A stretch of DNA of 64,000 nucleotides from PMNU01 sp035479875 (GTDB lineage Bacteria; Patescibacteriota; Saccharimonadia; Saccharimonadales; UBA4665). Shown here one piece after another: positions 1 to 8,322 of this stretch; the first letter of the stretch is position 1; every line of letters starts with the position of its first letter. The stretch spans positions 7,650 through 71,649 of the forward strand of contig DATIIH010000010.1 of assembly GCA_035479875.1 (NCBI GenBank), written 5' to 3'. Under the pieces are notes generated by a model. It was not told the origin of the DNA, ran no database searches, and saw only the letters and a list, made by a program, of their open reading frames with translations. A program made the translations under genes and the position numbers.

Positions 1-1189
1 TTCGATCCAGCCCGCGTTCGGGGTCATTGACGAGTTTGGCGATCTCGCGTGTTAGGGCGGCATACGCGTGCCCGTAGCGCTTGTCCATATCAGTCTCGGT
101 TACAATGCCTCGGACTACGCTATTTATTTCTAGGCCCGTAGCCTCGAATGCGTCCAGTATTTGAGCTGCAGTTTCGGTTTCGACGAAGGGTCGGCTGCCC
201 TCATGGTACTTGCTGTTATAGTCGAGCTCAATGTAGGCCTCGTCGCTATACACTTCCATGCCCAGTTTTAGCGGGATCTCAGTTAGGTCGCCCGTTTGAG
301 TTGGGTCGGCCGACTCCAAGCCGTAATAGACACCGGGGCGCCAAGTGGGTATAAGCACTTTTTGCACCCGACCGTTTTCGTCGAAGTAGATGCCTGCTCT
401 TTCCCGCATGGCCCCAGTGGGCGCGGGTTCATTTGCATAGTGGGCTGGCATGGCATATAGATCTTCAATAAATCCGGCACGCTGCACCGCAGGGCTACTA
501 AACTCACGCTCTCGTATATTGGCATTCTCCATAAGACTGATGATGCCGTCGGCTTCGTCGTCCCACCTAAATGTCGCAGAGCTGTACACTGCGGGGCGTT
601 CGGTGCTCAGCCCATCGTGGAGTTCTCGCTGAGTGGCGGTATACTTTTGGGTTGCGCCTCGGAAGGTACTTCTAAAAGTGTCTAAGGCAGCCTCGCCAGC
701 GGCTGGATCGAGGCCATCCGTGACACCTATCCGCCAGCTGGCTCTGCGGTCGGCGAAGGCGCGACCGCTCACCACAAAGCCTCTGCCCGAGTCGATACGC
801 ACTTCGTCGCCCTCATGCATGGTGCGTGAGCGACGGGCTAGATCGTCCGTGCCCGCACTTTCGCCAAGCGCTTGCAAGATGACACGCTCAAAGGGGAATC
901 TTGTGCCTAGGTCGGTAGGCGTAGTCCCCACGCGCAAGGCGAATTCTCGTTGCTGTGAGCCTGGTTCAAGCATAGCGTTAAAGGCCTCTAGGGTTTTTAG
1001 GGCGCCGGTGGTGCAGTTTTTGGCGTAGGCTATCGCCTGCTCGTACTTGTCACGTGCCCGCTGTTCCCGTAGTTCGCCGTGCAATTGGCCGTGAGGGTTG
1101 GCGTGTTCTGGAGCAACTCCTAGTACTGCCGCAGGGAGCAAAGGGGGTTGTGGGGGGCCAGTGAGCCCTGTTTCTGGAGTTGTACTCAT
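1..1189 (-). CDS. Unknown protein, C-terminus cut by window edge
   Basis: An open minus-strand frame runs from the ATG at 1189 off the left edge, giving at least 396 residues without a stop. I translated it by hand and recognise no family. The N-terminus is Pro/Thr-rich (begins MSTTPETGLTGPPQPP), followed by a soluble mixed alpha/beta sequence with no signal peptide or membrane segment. A promoter, TTGCGA (1241-1246), 17 bp, TAATGT (1218-1223) with the extended -10 TGC, lies upstream and leaves a leader of about 22 nt without an obvious Shine-Dalgarno site. The style resembles the other orphan genes in this window (36257, 48509, 62188). Confidence 0.75.
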   Translation of the reverse strand, partial: MSTTPETGLTGPPQPPLLPAAVLGVAPEHANPHGQLHGELREQRARDKYEQAIAYAKNCTTGALKTLEAFNAMLEPGSQQREFALRVGTTPTDLGTRFPFERVILQALGESAGTDDLARRSRTMHEGDEVRIDSGRGFVVSGRAFADRRASWRIGVTDGLDPAAGEAALDTFRSTFRGATQKYTATQRELHDGLSTERPAVYSSATFRWDDEADGIISLMENANIREREFSSPAVQRAGFIEDLYAMPAHYANEPAPTGAMRERAGIYFDENGRVQKVLIPTWRPGVYYGLESADPTQTGDLTEIPLKLGMEVYSDEAYIELDYNSKYHEGSRPFVETETAAQILDAFEATGLEINSVVRGIVTETDMDKRYGHAYAALTREIAKLVNDPERGLDR

Positions 1190-1217
1190 TGTGTTTTTGT
1201 TTTAGAGAGTCTCTATA

Positions 1218-1246
1218 ACATTAGCATATTATTGACATACTCGCAA
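1218..1246 (-). promoter_or_regulatory. Promoter of the partial gene at 1189
   Basis: TTGCGA, 17-bp spacer, TAATGT, with TG one base before the -10. The -35 hexamer abuts the tRNA-Arg terminator, so the two transcripts are insulated from each other. Confidence 0.6.
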
Positions 1247-1277
1247 TAAAAAAGAGACTTCAAACGAAATCTCTTTT
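1247..1277 (-). terminator. Terminator downstream of tRNA-Arg
   Basis: Inverted arms AAAAGAGA (1250-1257) and TCTCTTTT (1270-1277) form a hairpin that, read on the minus strand, runs into a T-rich tract. It follows tRNA-Arg directly. Confidence 0.6.
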
Positions 1278-1290
1278 AGCGTAAACAATT

Positions 1291-1367
1291 TGGTACACCC
1301 GACAGGATTCGAACCTACGACCTTTGGCTCCGCAAGCCAACGCTCTATCCAGCTGAGCTACGGGTGC
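1291..1367 (-). tRNA. tRNA-Arg (anticodon GCG)
   Basis: A 77-nt cloverleaf with encoded CCA. The acceptor arms GCACCCG and CGGGTGT pair (one G-T wobble), the anticodon stem is TTGGC/GCCAA around the 7-nt loop TTGCGGA, and the T-loop is GTTCGAATC. The anticodon reads GCG, decoding CGC and CGU. Most bacteria use ACG edited to ICG by TadA; GCG needs no editing. Short open frames over this tRNA on both strands are artefacts. Confidence 0.93.
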
Positions 1368-1528
1368 ATATTGAGACAAACCTACGGTTTTTCTCAACGC
1401 GCTGAGGCGCGAAATGAATTCGCGACTCGGGCTGCTCTTTTCCCTTCCGGGGTCCAAACAACAGAGTGTATCATAGCACTATAACAGAGTAATTGCCAGA
1501 GTCTTATATGGTAAAATGGGTGAGTTAC

Positions 1529-1619
1529 GGAGAGGTCGCATAGTTGGTCTAGTGCGCTGCACTCGAAATGCAGTATGGGCGCAAGTCCATCGAGGGTTCG
1601 AATCCCTCCCTCTCCGCCA
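1529..1619 (+). tRNA. tRNA-Ser (anticodon CGA)
   Basis: A 91-nt class II tRNA with a long variable arm and encoded CCA. The acceptor GGAGAGG pairs with CCTCTCC, and the anticodon stem CTGCA/TGCAG encloses loop CTCGAAA, so it reads UCG codons. A terminator follows immediately. Confidence 0.95.
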
Positions 1620-1626
1620 GAATGAG

Positions 1627-1648
1627 CACCCGCAAAACGGGTGTTTTT
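1627..1648 (+). terminator. Terminator of tRNA-Ser
   Basis: CACCCG, loop CAAAA, CGGGTG, then five T. It touches the end of the convergent membrane-protein gene (stop at 1647). Confidence 0.85.
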
Positions 1649-2876
1649 ATATGTCTATCTTTTTTGATTTTGGCTTGGGAGCGTGGGGCTTTTGGGCTGC
1701 GTCTGGTTTGGGGATGTCGCTGGGCTCGTCTTCGGGTGCTTCGCTGCCCTCTTTGTCTTTTTCTGCCTTGGCGGTGGCGAGCTGGTCCTTTTCGCCATTA
1801 GGGTGCTTGGGCTTGGCGAGACAAAAGATGGTGTAGCCGGCGGCGCTCAGCACGAGCAGTGTTATGCCAAAGCCGAGCCAGTAGGTACGCACGTCGTTTG
1901 CCAAGATTTTGGCTACGCTAAAGACGCTTTGTTGTACGGCTTTGTTGTCGCCTGCGCCTTTGGCTAGGACATCTGAGGCACGCTGCAAGCCAACGCTAAT
2001 CGCGATAGCAAACACGGTGAGCGTAATGCCTATCGGCAGGAAGATATTGGCCAGCTTGCGTACGCCGTACCGCCAGGTGGCACTGCACAGAACGACGGCA
2101 GCTGACAAAAGTAATAGAAGACCTCCAAGCACGTAGATGCCGAGGCCAATCTTTTGGTATATGCCAGGCACCTTCTGCAGTTTTTGCTGCAGCGTTTGAC
2201 CATCACCGACCTTATAGCTGTCGGCAGTAAATACTGGATCTTTTAAGAAATCGCCACCCGAGACGTTGTTGCGAATCTTGCTGGCGGCGTTGGCCACGTC
2301 GAAGCCCTGAGGTACGCAGGTGGCGCTAAAGGGATCAACGTCACTGTTTGGTAACTGGTTGGCCGGGCAAACCGGTAGGCTGGCCAATTTTTGCTGCGTG
2401 TAGGTTGCTAAGCCGTCGGCTAGTGCCTGCTTGGGGCCGCTGAGGTCAACGCTAAATGTGAGGTTGGGCTGCTTACCCTGCATCCATGTATAGACGCTAT
2501 TAAGTACCTGATTTACCTGGGTTTGCAGGTACTGAGGTGGCACTGCTTGCTCGATGATGGCTTTGATCTGCGGATCGTTAATCGGGATGTTATTGCCGCC
2601 TTTGTCGCCACCGTTATTTTGGTCGCTCGGCTGCCCTTGCTGGTTGTTTTGTGGTTGCCCGGGACCTGGCTGCTGCGGGTTGTCTTGCTTGCTCTGCGCT
2701 TGGTCGAGCGCGTTGCCCACGATGGTGTTATATACGCCACTATTGGTGAGCGCACTCTCGATGTGCCCCGGCCCACCGAACACCTGATGTAAGCTCCACG
2801 TAAGACCGAAACTAAGTAGTACTAACGGCAAGAGCGTGGCCGCGAGCACCAGTGTGATTTTTTTAAGTATATGCAT
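1647..2876 (-). CDS. Three-TM membrane protein of unknown function
   Basis: 409 residues. An N-terminal hydrophobic helix (about 7-28) precedes a large predicted extracytoplasmic part whose first section is Gln/Asn/Gly/Pro-rich (about 60-100). Two hydrophobic segments follow near residues 245-300 and one near 335-355, and then a charged cytoplasmic tail rich in Glu, Lys and Pro. The layout recurs in CPR membrane proteins but I assign no function. The start is set by TACAAT (2884-2889) ending 7 nt before the ATG, so the mRNA should be leaderless. It is divergent from the XRE-HAD gene. Confidence 0.8.
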   Translation of the reverse strand: MHILKKITLVLAATLLPLVLLSFGLTWSLHQVFGGPGHIESALTNSGVYNTIVGNALDQAQSKQDNPQQPGPGQPQNNQQGQPSDQNNGGDKGGNNIPINDPQIKAIIEQAVPPQYLQTQVNQVLNSVYTWMQGKQPNLTFSVDLSGPKQALADGLATYTQQKLASLPVCPANQLPNSDVDPFSATCVPQGFDVANAASKIRNNVSGGDFLKDPVFTADSYKVGDGQTLQQKLQKVPGIYQKIGLGIYVLGGLLLLLSAAVVLCSATWRYGVRKLANIFLPIGITLTVFAIAISVGLQRASDVLAKGAGDNKAVQQSVFSVAKILANDVRTYWLGFGITLLVLSAAGYTIFCLAKPKHPNGEKDQLATAKAEKDKEGSEAPEDEPSDIPKPDAAQKPHAPKPKSKKIDI

Positions 2877-2969
2877 AAGCTCAATTGTACGGTAGTTGTT
2901 GTCAAAAACAACCTGGCCGTTTGCGGCTAGTTTATTGGTGTTTTAGGTGTAAACTGGTATCATATGGCT

Positions 2970-3824
2970 ATGAATGAGGAGAAGTTGGGGCGCAAGCTGC
3001 AGGCCGCGCGTTTGCAGGCGGGCCTAACACAACAAGCGCTGTGCCAAAAGGCCAATCTCAGCTATTCCACGCTTACTAAGATTGAGCGCGGCGCCATTAA
3101 ATCGCCGTCAATTTTTACGATCCAGAACATTGCCGCTGCGCTGGAGCTCGGCCTTGATGAGCTGATGGGCGTGCCCGCCCCTGGTGGCCGCAACGCAGGG
3201 CGCAACCAGCATAGTAAGAGTGGCGTGCGCTTCGTATACTTTGACATTAATGGCTGTTTGTTACGCTTTTATCACCACGCCTTTACCCGCCTGGCCGAAG
3301 TAACTGGCGCTCCAGCGGATATTATCGAGACTACGTTTTGGCACTACAACGACCAAGCCTGCCGCGGCGCCATGACGATGCCGGAGTTTAACCAAGCGCT
3401 GAGCGTTGAACTAGGAGTGGCCGAGCCTATAGACTGGCTCGACTACTACATAGAAGCCGTGGAGCCTATCCCCGTGATGCAAGAATTGGTGCGCTGGGCC
3501 AGCGAGCACTACCGTGTAGGGTTGCTCACTAATATCATGCCTGGTTTTGTAGATATGTTGATCAAGAAGGGGTTACTGCCTAACATCGAATACGATGCGA
3601 TTGTTGACTCTTCGGTGGTTAAAACGATTAAGCCGGAGTCTAAGATATACTCCCTAGCCACCGACAAGGCCCACGTCTCCGGTCACGAGATACTTTTGGT
3701 AGATGACTCGCGCGTGAACTTGATGGCCGCCGCTAAGCACAATTGGCACGTCCTGTGGTTTGACGATTATCGACCCGACGAATCCGTGCAGCGGGTACGT
3801 GACGCGCTTCAGATCGCCTCGTAA
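2970..3824 (+). CDS. XRE-type HTH fused to HAD-like hydrolase
   Basis: 284 residues. About residues 6-65 are a Cro/C1-type helix-turn-helix (QAGLTQQALCQKANLSYSTL with IERG after it). From about residue 85 on the protein is a HAD-superfamily domain: motif I FVYFDINGCL, motif II LLTNIMPG, motif III Lys in IKPESKIY and motif IV ILLVDDSR. The nucleophile Asp is present but the usual +2 Asp of DxD is Asn, which in the family weakens phosphatase acid/base chemistry. It may be a ligand-sensing regulator rather than an enzyme. TTGGTG, 17 bp, TATCAT (2958-2963) points to a leaderless start at 2970 rather than the ATG at 2964. Confidence 0.85.
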   Translation: MNEEKLGRKLQAARLQAGLTQQALCQKANLSYSTLTKIERGAIKSPSIFTIQNIAAALELGLDELMGVPAPGGRNAGRNQHSKSGVRFVYFDINGCLLRFYHHAFTRLAEVTGAPADIIETTFWHYNDQACRGAMTMPEFNQALSVELGVAEPIDWLDYYIEAVEPIPVMQELVRWASEHYRVGLLTNIMPGFVDMLIKKGLLPNIEYDAIVDSSVVKTIKPESKIYSLATDKAHVSGHEILLVDDSRVNLMAAAKHNWHVLWFDDYRPDESVQRVRDALQIAS

Positions 3825-3828
3825 GAGC

Positions 3829-4254
3829 TTAGGCGGCCAGTTTTGTTTGGCACTGGGCGCAGAGGCCCTGGATTTCGATTTGGTGCGCACTGGGCGCAAA
3901 GTGGTGCGCCGCTGCCAGGCGGTCGATGACTGCTTCTAGCTCGTGCTCATTCATAGCAGTGGTGCGGCCGCAATTGGTGCAGGTTAAGTGGTGGTGGTGC
4001 TCGGCAAACTTGTCGCTTAACTCTAATTTGTATTTCCAGCCGGTGTTCAAACGCTGGACGATGCCCAACTTTTCGAACAAGTCCACCGCCCGGTAGACGC
4101 TGGCGCGGTCCACGCCGGGCACTCGTCCTACGAGGTCGCGCATGCTCAGCGGCTCTTCCCCGAGCAGCGCGCTAAAGACGGCCAGGCGGGCCTTGGTAAT
4201 GCTCTGGTGCTGGCTTTTGAGGAGTTGTTTGAAGTTGGCGCGTGGCGAGCTCAT
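3829..4254 (-). CDS. fur: Fur-family metal-responsive repressor
   Basis: 141 residues, the usual Fur/Zur/PerR length. A winged-helix part (about 10-80, with VDRASVYRAVDLFEKLGIV) is followed by the His cluster HHHH at 86-89 and the structural-zinc cysteines C92/C95 and C132/C135. It should bind operator DNA when loaded with Fe, Zn or Mn; the sequence does not settle which metal. The -10 TAAACT with extended TGC ends 9 nt before the ATG, so it is probably leaderless. It converges on the XRE-HAD gene with a 4-bp gap. Confidence 0.9.
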   Translation of the reverse strand: MSSPRANFKQLLKSQHQSITKARLAVFSALLGEEPLSMRDLVGRVPGVDRASVYRAVDLFEKLGIVQRLNTGWKYKLELSDKFAEHHHHLTCTNCGRTTAMNEHELEAVIDRLAAAHHFAPSAHQIEIQGLCAQCQTKLAA

Positions 4255-4293
4255 ACTCGCAGTAGTTTAGCATAAATTGCGACGGAGTCTCGA

Positions 4294-6843
4294 TTAGCCG
4301 CCGAATGTCTTCATCTGCGCCTGGATAGATTCGAGTCGGGCCTTTGCCTCTTCAAGCTGCGCGCGCGTTTCGGCAACCACCTTTTCTGGAGCGTGGGCAA
4401 CATAGCTCTTGTTGGTTAGTCGTTCCTCGAGGCGTTTGACGTCCAGCGCGGCCTCTGCCCGCTTGGCGAGCAGCTCTCCGATGTATCTTTTAGCCACTTC
4501 GGGGTCGACGCTCAGATATATCTGGTGTTGGGTATCGGTTAGCTTCACACCACCACGATCTTCGCCATAAGCAACAGTGTGTAAGCGGGCCAGCCGGGCG
4601 ATGAGTGCAGCATTAGTCTCGATGAGCGGAGCATCGTGATAGGTTAACGTGCTGCCCGTAACACCGATGGCCTTTTGGATGGCACGGGCTTCGGCCACTA
4701 CGGATTTGACTTCTTCAAAGGCTTTGGCGCGCTTGGCGTCGGATACTGCTACCTCCGGCCATGAGGCGGTGGCTACCAAGCTGTTGGGTGCCCAGGCTAG
4801 TGTTTGCCAAATGGTTTCGGTGACGAACGGTGCAAACGGATGGGCCATGATCAGCACAGCTTCGAGGATGTAGGCGAGTAGCGACAAGTTCTCTTCGGTC
4901 TTGCTGGCTTCGATGTACCAGTCGGCGAGGTCGTCCCACACAAAGTGGTAGAGTTCGTCGTAGGCCTCGGCAAAGCGGTAGGCGTCGAGGTGTTTGGCGA
5001 TTGCATCAGCGGTTTGCTTGAGACGGTGTAAGATCCAGTGGTCGGCGTCGGTGGCTGGCAGCGGGGTGCCGCTCTTGGCGCGGTCCCCTACTTTGTCTTC
5101 GATGTAACGTGCCACATTCCAGAGTTTGTTGCAGAAGTTGCGTGCGTCCTCCACTTTACGGTGGTCGTAGCCGCGGTTTACCGCTGGCACACGCCCGGCG
5201 ATAATGCCCATGCGCAATGCGTCGGCGCCGTATTTTTCGATGACCTCCGGTGTGTTAATCACGTTGCCGATGGATTTGCTCATCTTGCTGCCATCTTCGG
5301 CCATCACGTAGCCATGGATGTACACCGCCTTAAACGGGATTTCTCCGGTTACATACTGTCCGAGCATGATCATGCGTGATACCCATGGGTATAAGATTTC
5401 GCCGCCGGTTTCCATTAGGCTTAAGGGGTAGAAGTCTTTAGAGTCGTCGCTGGCCGGGTCGCCGTAGTTGAGCGTGGCGTACGGCCAGGAGCTACTACTA
5501 AACCAGGTGTCGAAGACGTCGGGGTCGCGGCGGTAGGTCTTGCTGTCTACGGTGATGATTTCTTCGGTGACGCGCTCGTCGTAAATCCAATCATCGGTGT
5601 CGTCGACATTTTGGAAGGCGGGGATCGGAATGCCCCAGGCAATTTGGCGGCTGATGTTCCAGTCACGCAAGTTCTCCAGATAGCCGACCAGTTGAGTGCG
5701 CTTGGCATCGGGGTAAAACGCGATCTTTTTTTGCTTGAGGACTTCGATTGCCGGCTTGGCCAGCGGCTGCATGTCTACAAACCACTGCTCCATGAGCATC
5801 GGCTCGATAATCGTGCCACATTTGTAACAAACACCCATGCGGTTTTGGTAGTTCTCGTCTACCTTAACCAGCAGACCCTTCTCTTTTAAGGCCTCAACAA
5901 CGGCTTTGCGAGCCTCCATAACGGTCATGCCCTCAAAGCGGCCGGTCAGGTGGTTGAGCGTGCCGTCGTGGTTGATGACGCGTTTGGCCGGCAAGTTGTG
6001 GCGCTGAGCCACTTCCCAGTCGTCAAACGAGTGAGCTGGTGTAATCTTTACTACGCCTGTACCGAAGTTAGGGTCAACCATTTCGTCGGCAACAACTTGC
6101 ACGGTGAACGGTCCATTGACGCCTTCAACTTCGATCACCTGCCCTACGTATTTGACGTAGCGCTTGTCGTCTGGGTGTACGGCTACGGCTGTGTCGCCAA
6201 ACTTTGTCTCTGGCCGGGTAGTCGCCAGCGTGAAAGGTCCGTACTTCATGTAATACAGTGGCGTTTTAGCCTCTTTGTATTCTACCTCGATGTCGGCAAA
6301 CCCGGTGCGATGAAAGGTGCAATAATTTACCAGCCGTTCACCCCTGTAGATCAGTCCTTCGTCCCACATTTTTTTGAAAGTGGCGTAGGCGCGCTTAACG
6401 ACTTTTTCGTCCAAGGTGAAGGTAAAGTGGCTCCAATCAACGCTGCCGCCTAACTGGCGGAATTGTTGTTCGAATCCCTGGCGATTCTTGGCCACAAAAT
6501 CCCAGATCTGTTTGTACAATTCTTCGCGGCTAAAGTCGAAACGGCTCTTCCCTTCTTTAGCCAGGTGTTTTTCGAACACTGCCTGAGTTTCGAAGCCGGC
6601 ATGGTCGGCGCCGGGCACGAACAGCGTGCGGTCGCCCTTTAGTCGGTGGTAACGGATAGCGATGTCTTGCAATGTCATGGTCAACGCAAAGCCGATATGC
6701 AGACTCGCGTTGGCGTTAGGGGGCGGGACGACGACCGAGAAGCTCTTCCCTGTCTTACGTGGCAGAAAAGCCTGGGATTTCTCCCAGAGGGCGTAGATGT
6801 CGGACTCGTATTTGGCCGGCTCGTACACTTTGGGTAGCTTCAT
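4294..6843 (-). CDS. valS: Valyl-tRNA synthetase
   Basis: 849 residues, class I aminoacyl-tRNA synthetase. The N-terminal catalytic core carries the HIGH motif as ASLHIGFA (about residue 45) and KMSKS in EDGSKMSKSIGN (about 515). The editing domain lies between, then the anticodon-binding helical domain and a C-terminal coiled coil (about 790-845, ending in alternating Lys/Glu heptads). I start at 6843 because AGAGGA lies 8 nt upstream; the frame extends 16 codons further without a site. Upstream are a near promoter around TATGCTTATAT and a far one at 7177-7205. Confidence 0.97.
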   Translation of the reverse strand: MKLPKVYEPAKYESDIYALWEKSQAFLPRKTGKSFSVVVPPPNANASLHIGFALTMTLQDIAIRYHRLKGDRTLFVPGADHAGFETQAVFEKHLAKEGKSRFDFSREELYKQIWDFVAKNRQGFEQQFRQLGGSVDWSHFTFTLDEKVVKRAYATFKKMWDEGLIYRGERLVNYCTFHRTGFADIEVEYKEAKTPLYYMKYGPFTLATTRPETKFGDTAVAVHPDDKRYVKYVGQVIEVEGVNGPFTVQVVADEMVDPNFGTGVVKITPAHSFDDWEVAQRHNLPAKRVINHDGTLNHLTGRFEGMTVMEARKAVVEALKEKGLLVKVDENYQNRMGVCYKCGTIIEPMLMEQWFVDMQPLAKPAIEVLKQKKIAFYPDAKRTQLVGYLENLRDWNISRQIAWGIPIPAFQNVDDTDDWIYDERVTEEIITVDSKTYRRDPDVFDTWFSSSSWPYATLNYGDPASDDSKDFYPLSLMETGGEILYPWVSRMIMLGQYVTGEIPFKAVYIHGYVMAEDGSKMSKSIGNVINTPEVIEKYGADALRMGIIAGRVPAVNRGYDHRKVEDARNFCNKLWNVARYIEDKVGDRAKSGTPLPATDADHWILHRLKQTADAIAKHLDAYRFAEAYDELYHFVWDDLADWYIEASKTEENLSLLAYILEAVLIMAHPFAPFVTETIWQTLAWAPNSLVATASWPEVAVSDAKRAKAFEEVKSVVAEARAIQKAIGVTGSTLTYHDAPLIETNAALIARLARLHTVAYGEDRGGVKLTDTQHQIYLSVDPEVAKRYIGELLAKRAEAALDVKRLEERLTNKSYVAHAPEKVVAETRAQLEEAKARLESIQAQMKTFGG

Positions 6844-7237
6844 AGTCGTATCCTCTAGATTTTTAGTAATTAACAGATATAAGCATAGCACTTCCCTCTG
6901 TATTTCGCCAGCATAAGCGGTGCATATGTTGAGTTTATTGCAACAGTTGTTTGTAACTATTAACTACTGACGTTCGATGAATAGGCTTCACGTGAACTTA
7001 CGCCAATGCAAACAAGGCTTTTCCTATGAAAGCCCACCTTAATACGGAACCTAGAAATTTAGGATATAAAGCGACGCTGTGTGACAATGATGCGATTGGC
7101 CAAAGGTGCGACCCGTCCGCTGCGGTGCAGCGTGGATAGTGTGTTTGTTTTTTGTCGTTTTTGTTTTTGCCCGCATACAGTAGCGCGAGTTGCCTCGGGT
7201 TGCAAGCACTTTTCTAGAGATTTTTTACAGAGGTAGA
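6844..7237. other. 394-bp gene-free stretch; candidate structured RNA
   Basis: No convincing reading frame. Two strong hairpins are visible: GGCTTT (7016-7021) with AAAGCC (7029-7034), and CGCTGC (7118-7123) with GCAGCG (7127-7132). A plus-strand promoter TTGCAA (6938-6943), 17 bp, TAACTA could start an RNA near 6973 that ends in the second hairpin plus the T-rich run up to about 7165, a length of about 190 nt. A minus-strand promoter is listed separately. The length and position would fit a 6S-like RNA or a long valS leader, but I cannot confirm either. I see no tmRNA, RNase P or T-box signature. Confidence 0.4.
7177..7205 (-). promoter_or_regulatory. Minus-strand promoter upstream of valS
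   Basis: TTGCAA (7200-7205), 17-bp spacer, TACTGT (7177-7182), just past the tsaD stop. A transcript from here would have an untranslated stretch of about 325 nt before valS, or be an independent RNA. Confidence 0.55.
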
Positions 7238-8299
7238 TTACATTGAAAGATTAGGGGCGGTTTCGAGTGTGTAGGGATCGGCTGGAGCGGTGCCGAGCAT
7301 GGCTTTGTAGCAGCCGAGGGTGGCAATCATAGCGCCATTGTCGCCGCATAATTTGAGGTCAGGGCAGGCGACAGGTATTGGAAGAGCATCGCCCAGTTGG
7401 CGCCGCAACTCGCTATTGGCTGCCACGCCGCCACCGATGATCACGCTAGTAGGGTGGAATTCTTTAAAGGCTTGGACTACCTTGTCTACAATGGTTTCGC
7501 ACGCCACACGCTGAAAGCTGGCGGCGAGATTGCGCTTCTGCTCATCATTTAACAGATGGGGAAGTTCTATAGAGGGCAGGGAATAGTCTTTGCCGACGAC
7601 TTCTTGTGCTTGGCGGAGCACAGCAGTTTTAACGCCGGAAAAACTGAAATCATAGGGGTTTTGCATGTGTGCCTTGGGGAACTGGAAGGCACGGTCGTCG
7701 CCTGTCTCGGCCAGGCGCGAAACGTTAATACCACCAGGGTAGGGCAGCCCTAGTATTTTTGCGACTTTGTCGAATGCTTCCCCGATAGCGTCGTCCTGGG
7801 TTTGGCCGAGCAGGGTGTAGTCGAAATGCCCGCGGAATACCACCAATTGACTGTGATTACCGCTCACAATTACACCAAGCATCGGGAATACTGGTTGGGC
7901 GTCCGGAAGCTGATAGCCGGGCAGGGAAGTGCTGGTTATAAAGTTGGCGTATAAGTGCCCCTCGACGTGATTAATGGCGTAGAGTGGCTTCTTTTTGGTT
8001 ATCGCCAGTGTGCGTGCGGCCATGACGCCAATTAACAGGCTACCGTTAAGGCCGGCGCCCTGTGTGACGGCGATGGCGTCGATGTTATCCCAGTCGAGCT
8101 TGGCTTGGTCGAGTGCGCTTTCGATAACGGGGACGATGGCCTCAATGTGGCTGCGCGCCGCAATTTCTGGCACAACGCCACCGTACGGGGTGTGCAGATC
8201 AGCGCTGCTGGTTACCATATTGGCCAGCATCTCTTGTCCATCGCGGACTATGCCGACGGCGGTCTCATCGCAACTGCTCTCAATGCCTAAAACGATCAT
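7238..8299 (-). CDS. tsaD: tRNA t6A threonylcarbamoyltransferase TsaD
   Basis: 353 residues, full length for the bacterial family. It transfers the threonylcarbamoyl group to A37 of ANN-decoding tRNAs together with TsaB and TsaE. Visible marks are the ASKHA opening GIESSCDETA, the metal-binding HVEGH and the nucleotide-site pieces GGGVAANSELR and DNGAMIA. The -10 TATACT (8308-8313) ends 8 nt before the ATG at 8299, giving a leaderless mRNA; this box overlaps the -10 of the divergent murE-like gene. Confidence 0.97.
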   Translation of the reverse strand: MIVLGIESSCDETAVGIVRDGQEMLANMVTSSADLHTPYGGVVPEIAARSHIEAIVPVIESALDQAKLDWDNIDAIAVTQGAGLNGSLLIGVMAARTLAITKKKPLYAINHVEGHLYANFITSTSLPGYQLPDAQPVFPMLGVIVSGNHSQLVVFRGHFDYTLLGQTQDDAIGEAFDKVAKILGLPYPGGINVSRLAETGDDRAFQFPKAHMQNPYDFSFSGVKTAVLRQAQEVVGKDYSLPSIELPHLLNDEQKRNLAASFQRVACETIVDKVVQAFKEFHPTSVIIGGGVAANSELRRQLGDALPIPVACPDLKLCGDNGAMIATLGCYKAMLGTAPADPYTLETAPNLSM

Positions 8300-8307
8300 C
8301 GAAGTAC

Positions 8308-8315
8308 AGTATAAT
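8308..8315. promoter_or_regulatory. Bidirectional promoter of tsaD and murE-like gene
   Basis: The 8-bp AGTATAAT holds TATAAT on the plus strand (8310-8315) and TATACT on the minus strand (8313-8308). Each ends 7 or 8 nt before a start codon (8323 plus, 8299 minus). Only one orientation can be melted by RNA polymerase at a time, so the two genes should compete. Confidence 0.7.
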
Positions 8316-8322
8316 GCAAAGC

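Noticed and set aside
1260..1484. Open frames on both strands over tRNA-Arg
   Set aside because: They are translations of the tRNA itself, with the typical VAQLDRA-like pattern, and have no start signals.
6844..7237. T-box leader or tmRNA
   Set aside because: I find no T-box antiterminator signature, no tRNA-like 3' end and no tag-peptide frame.
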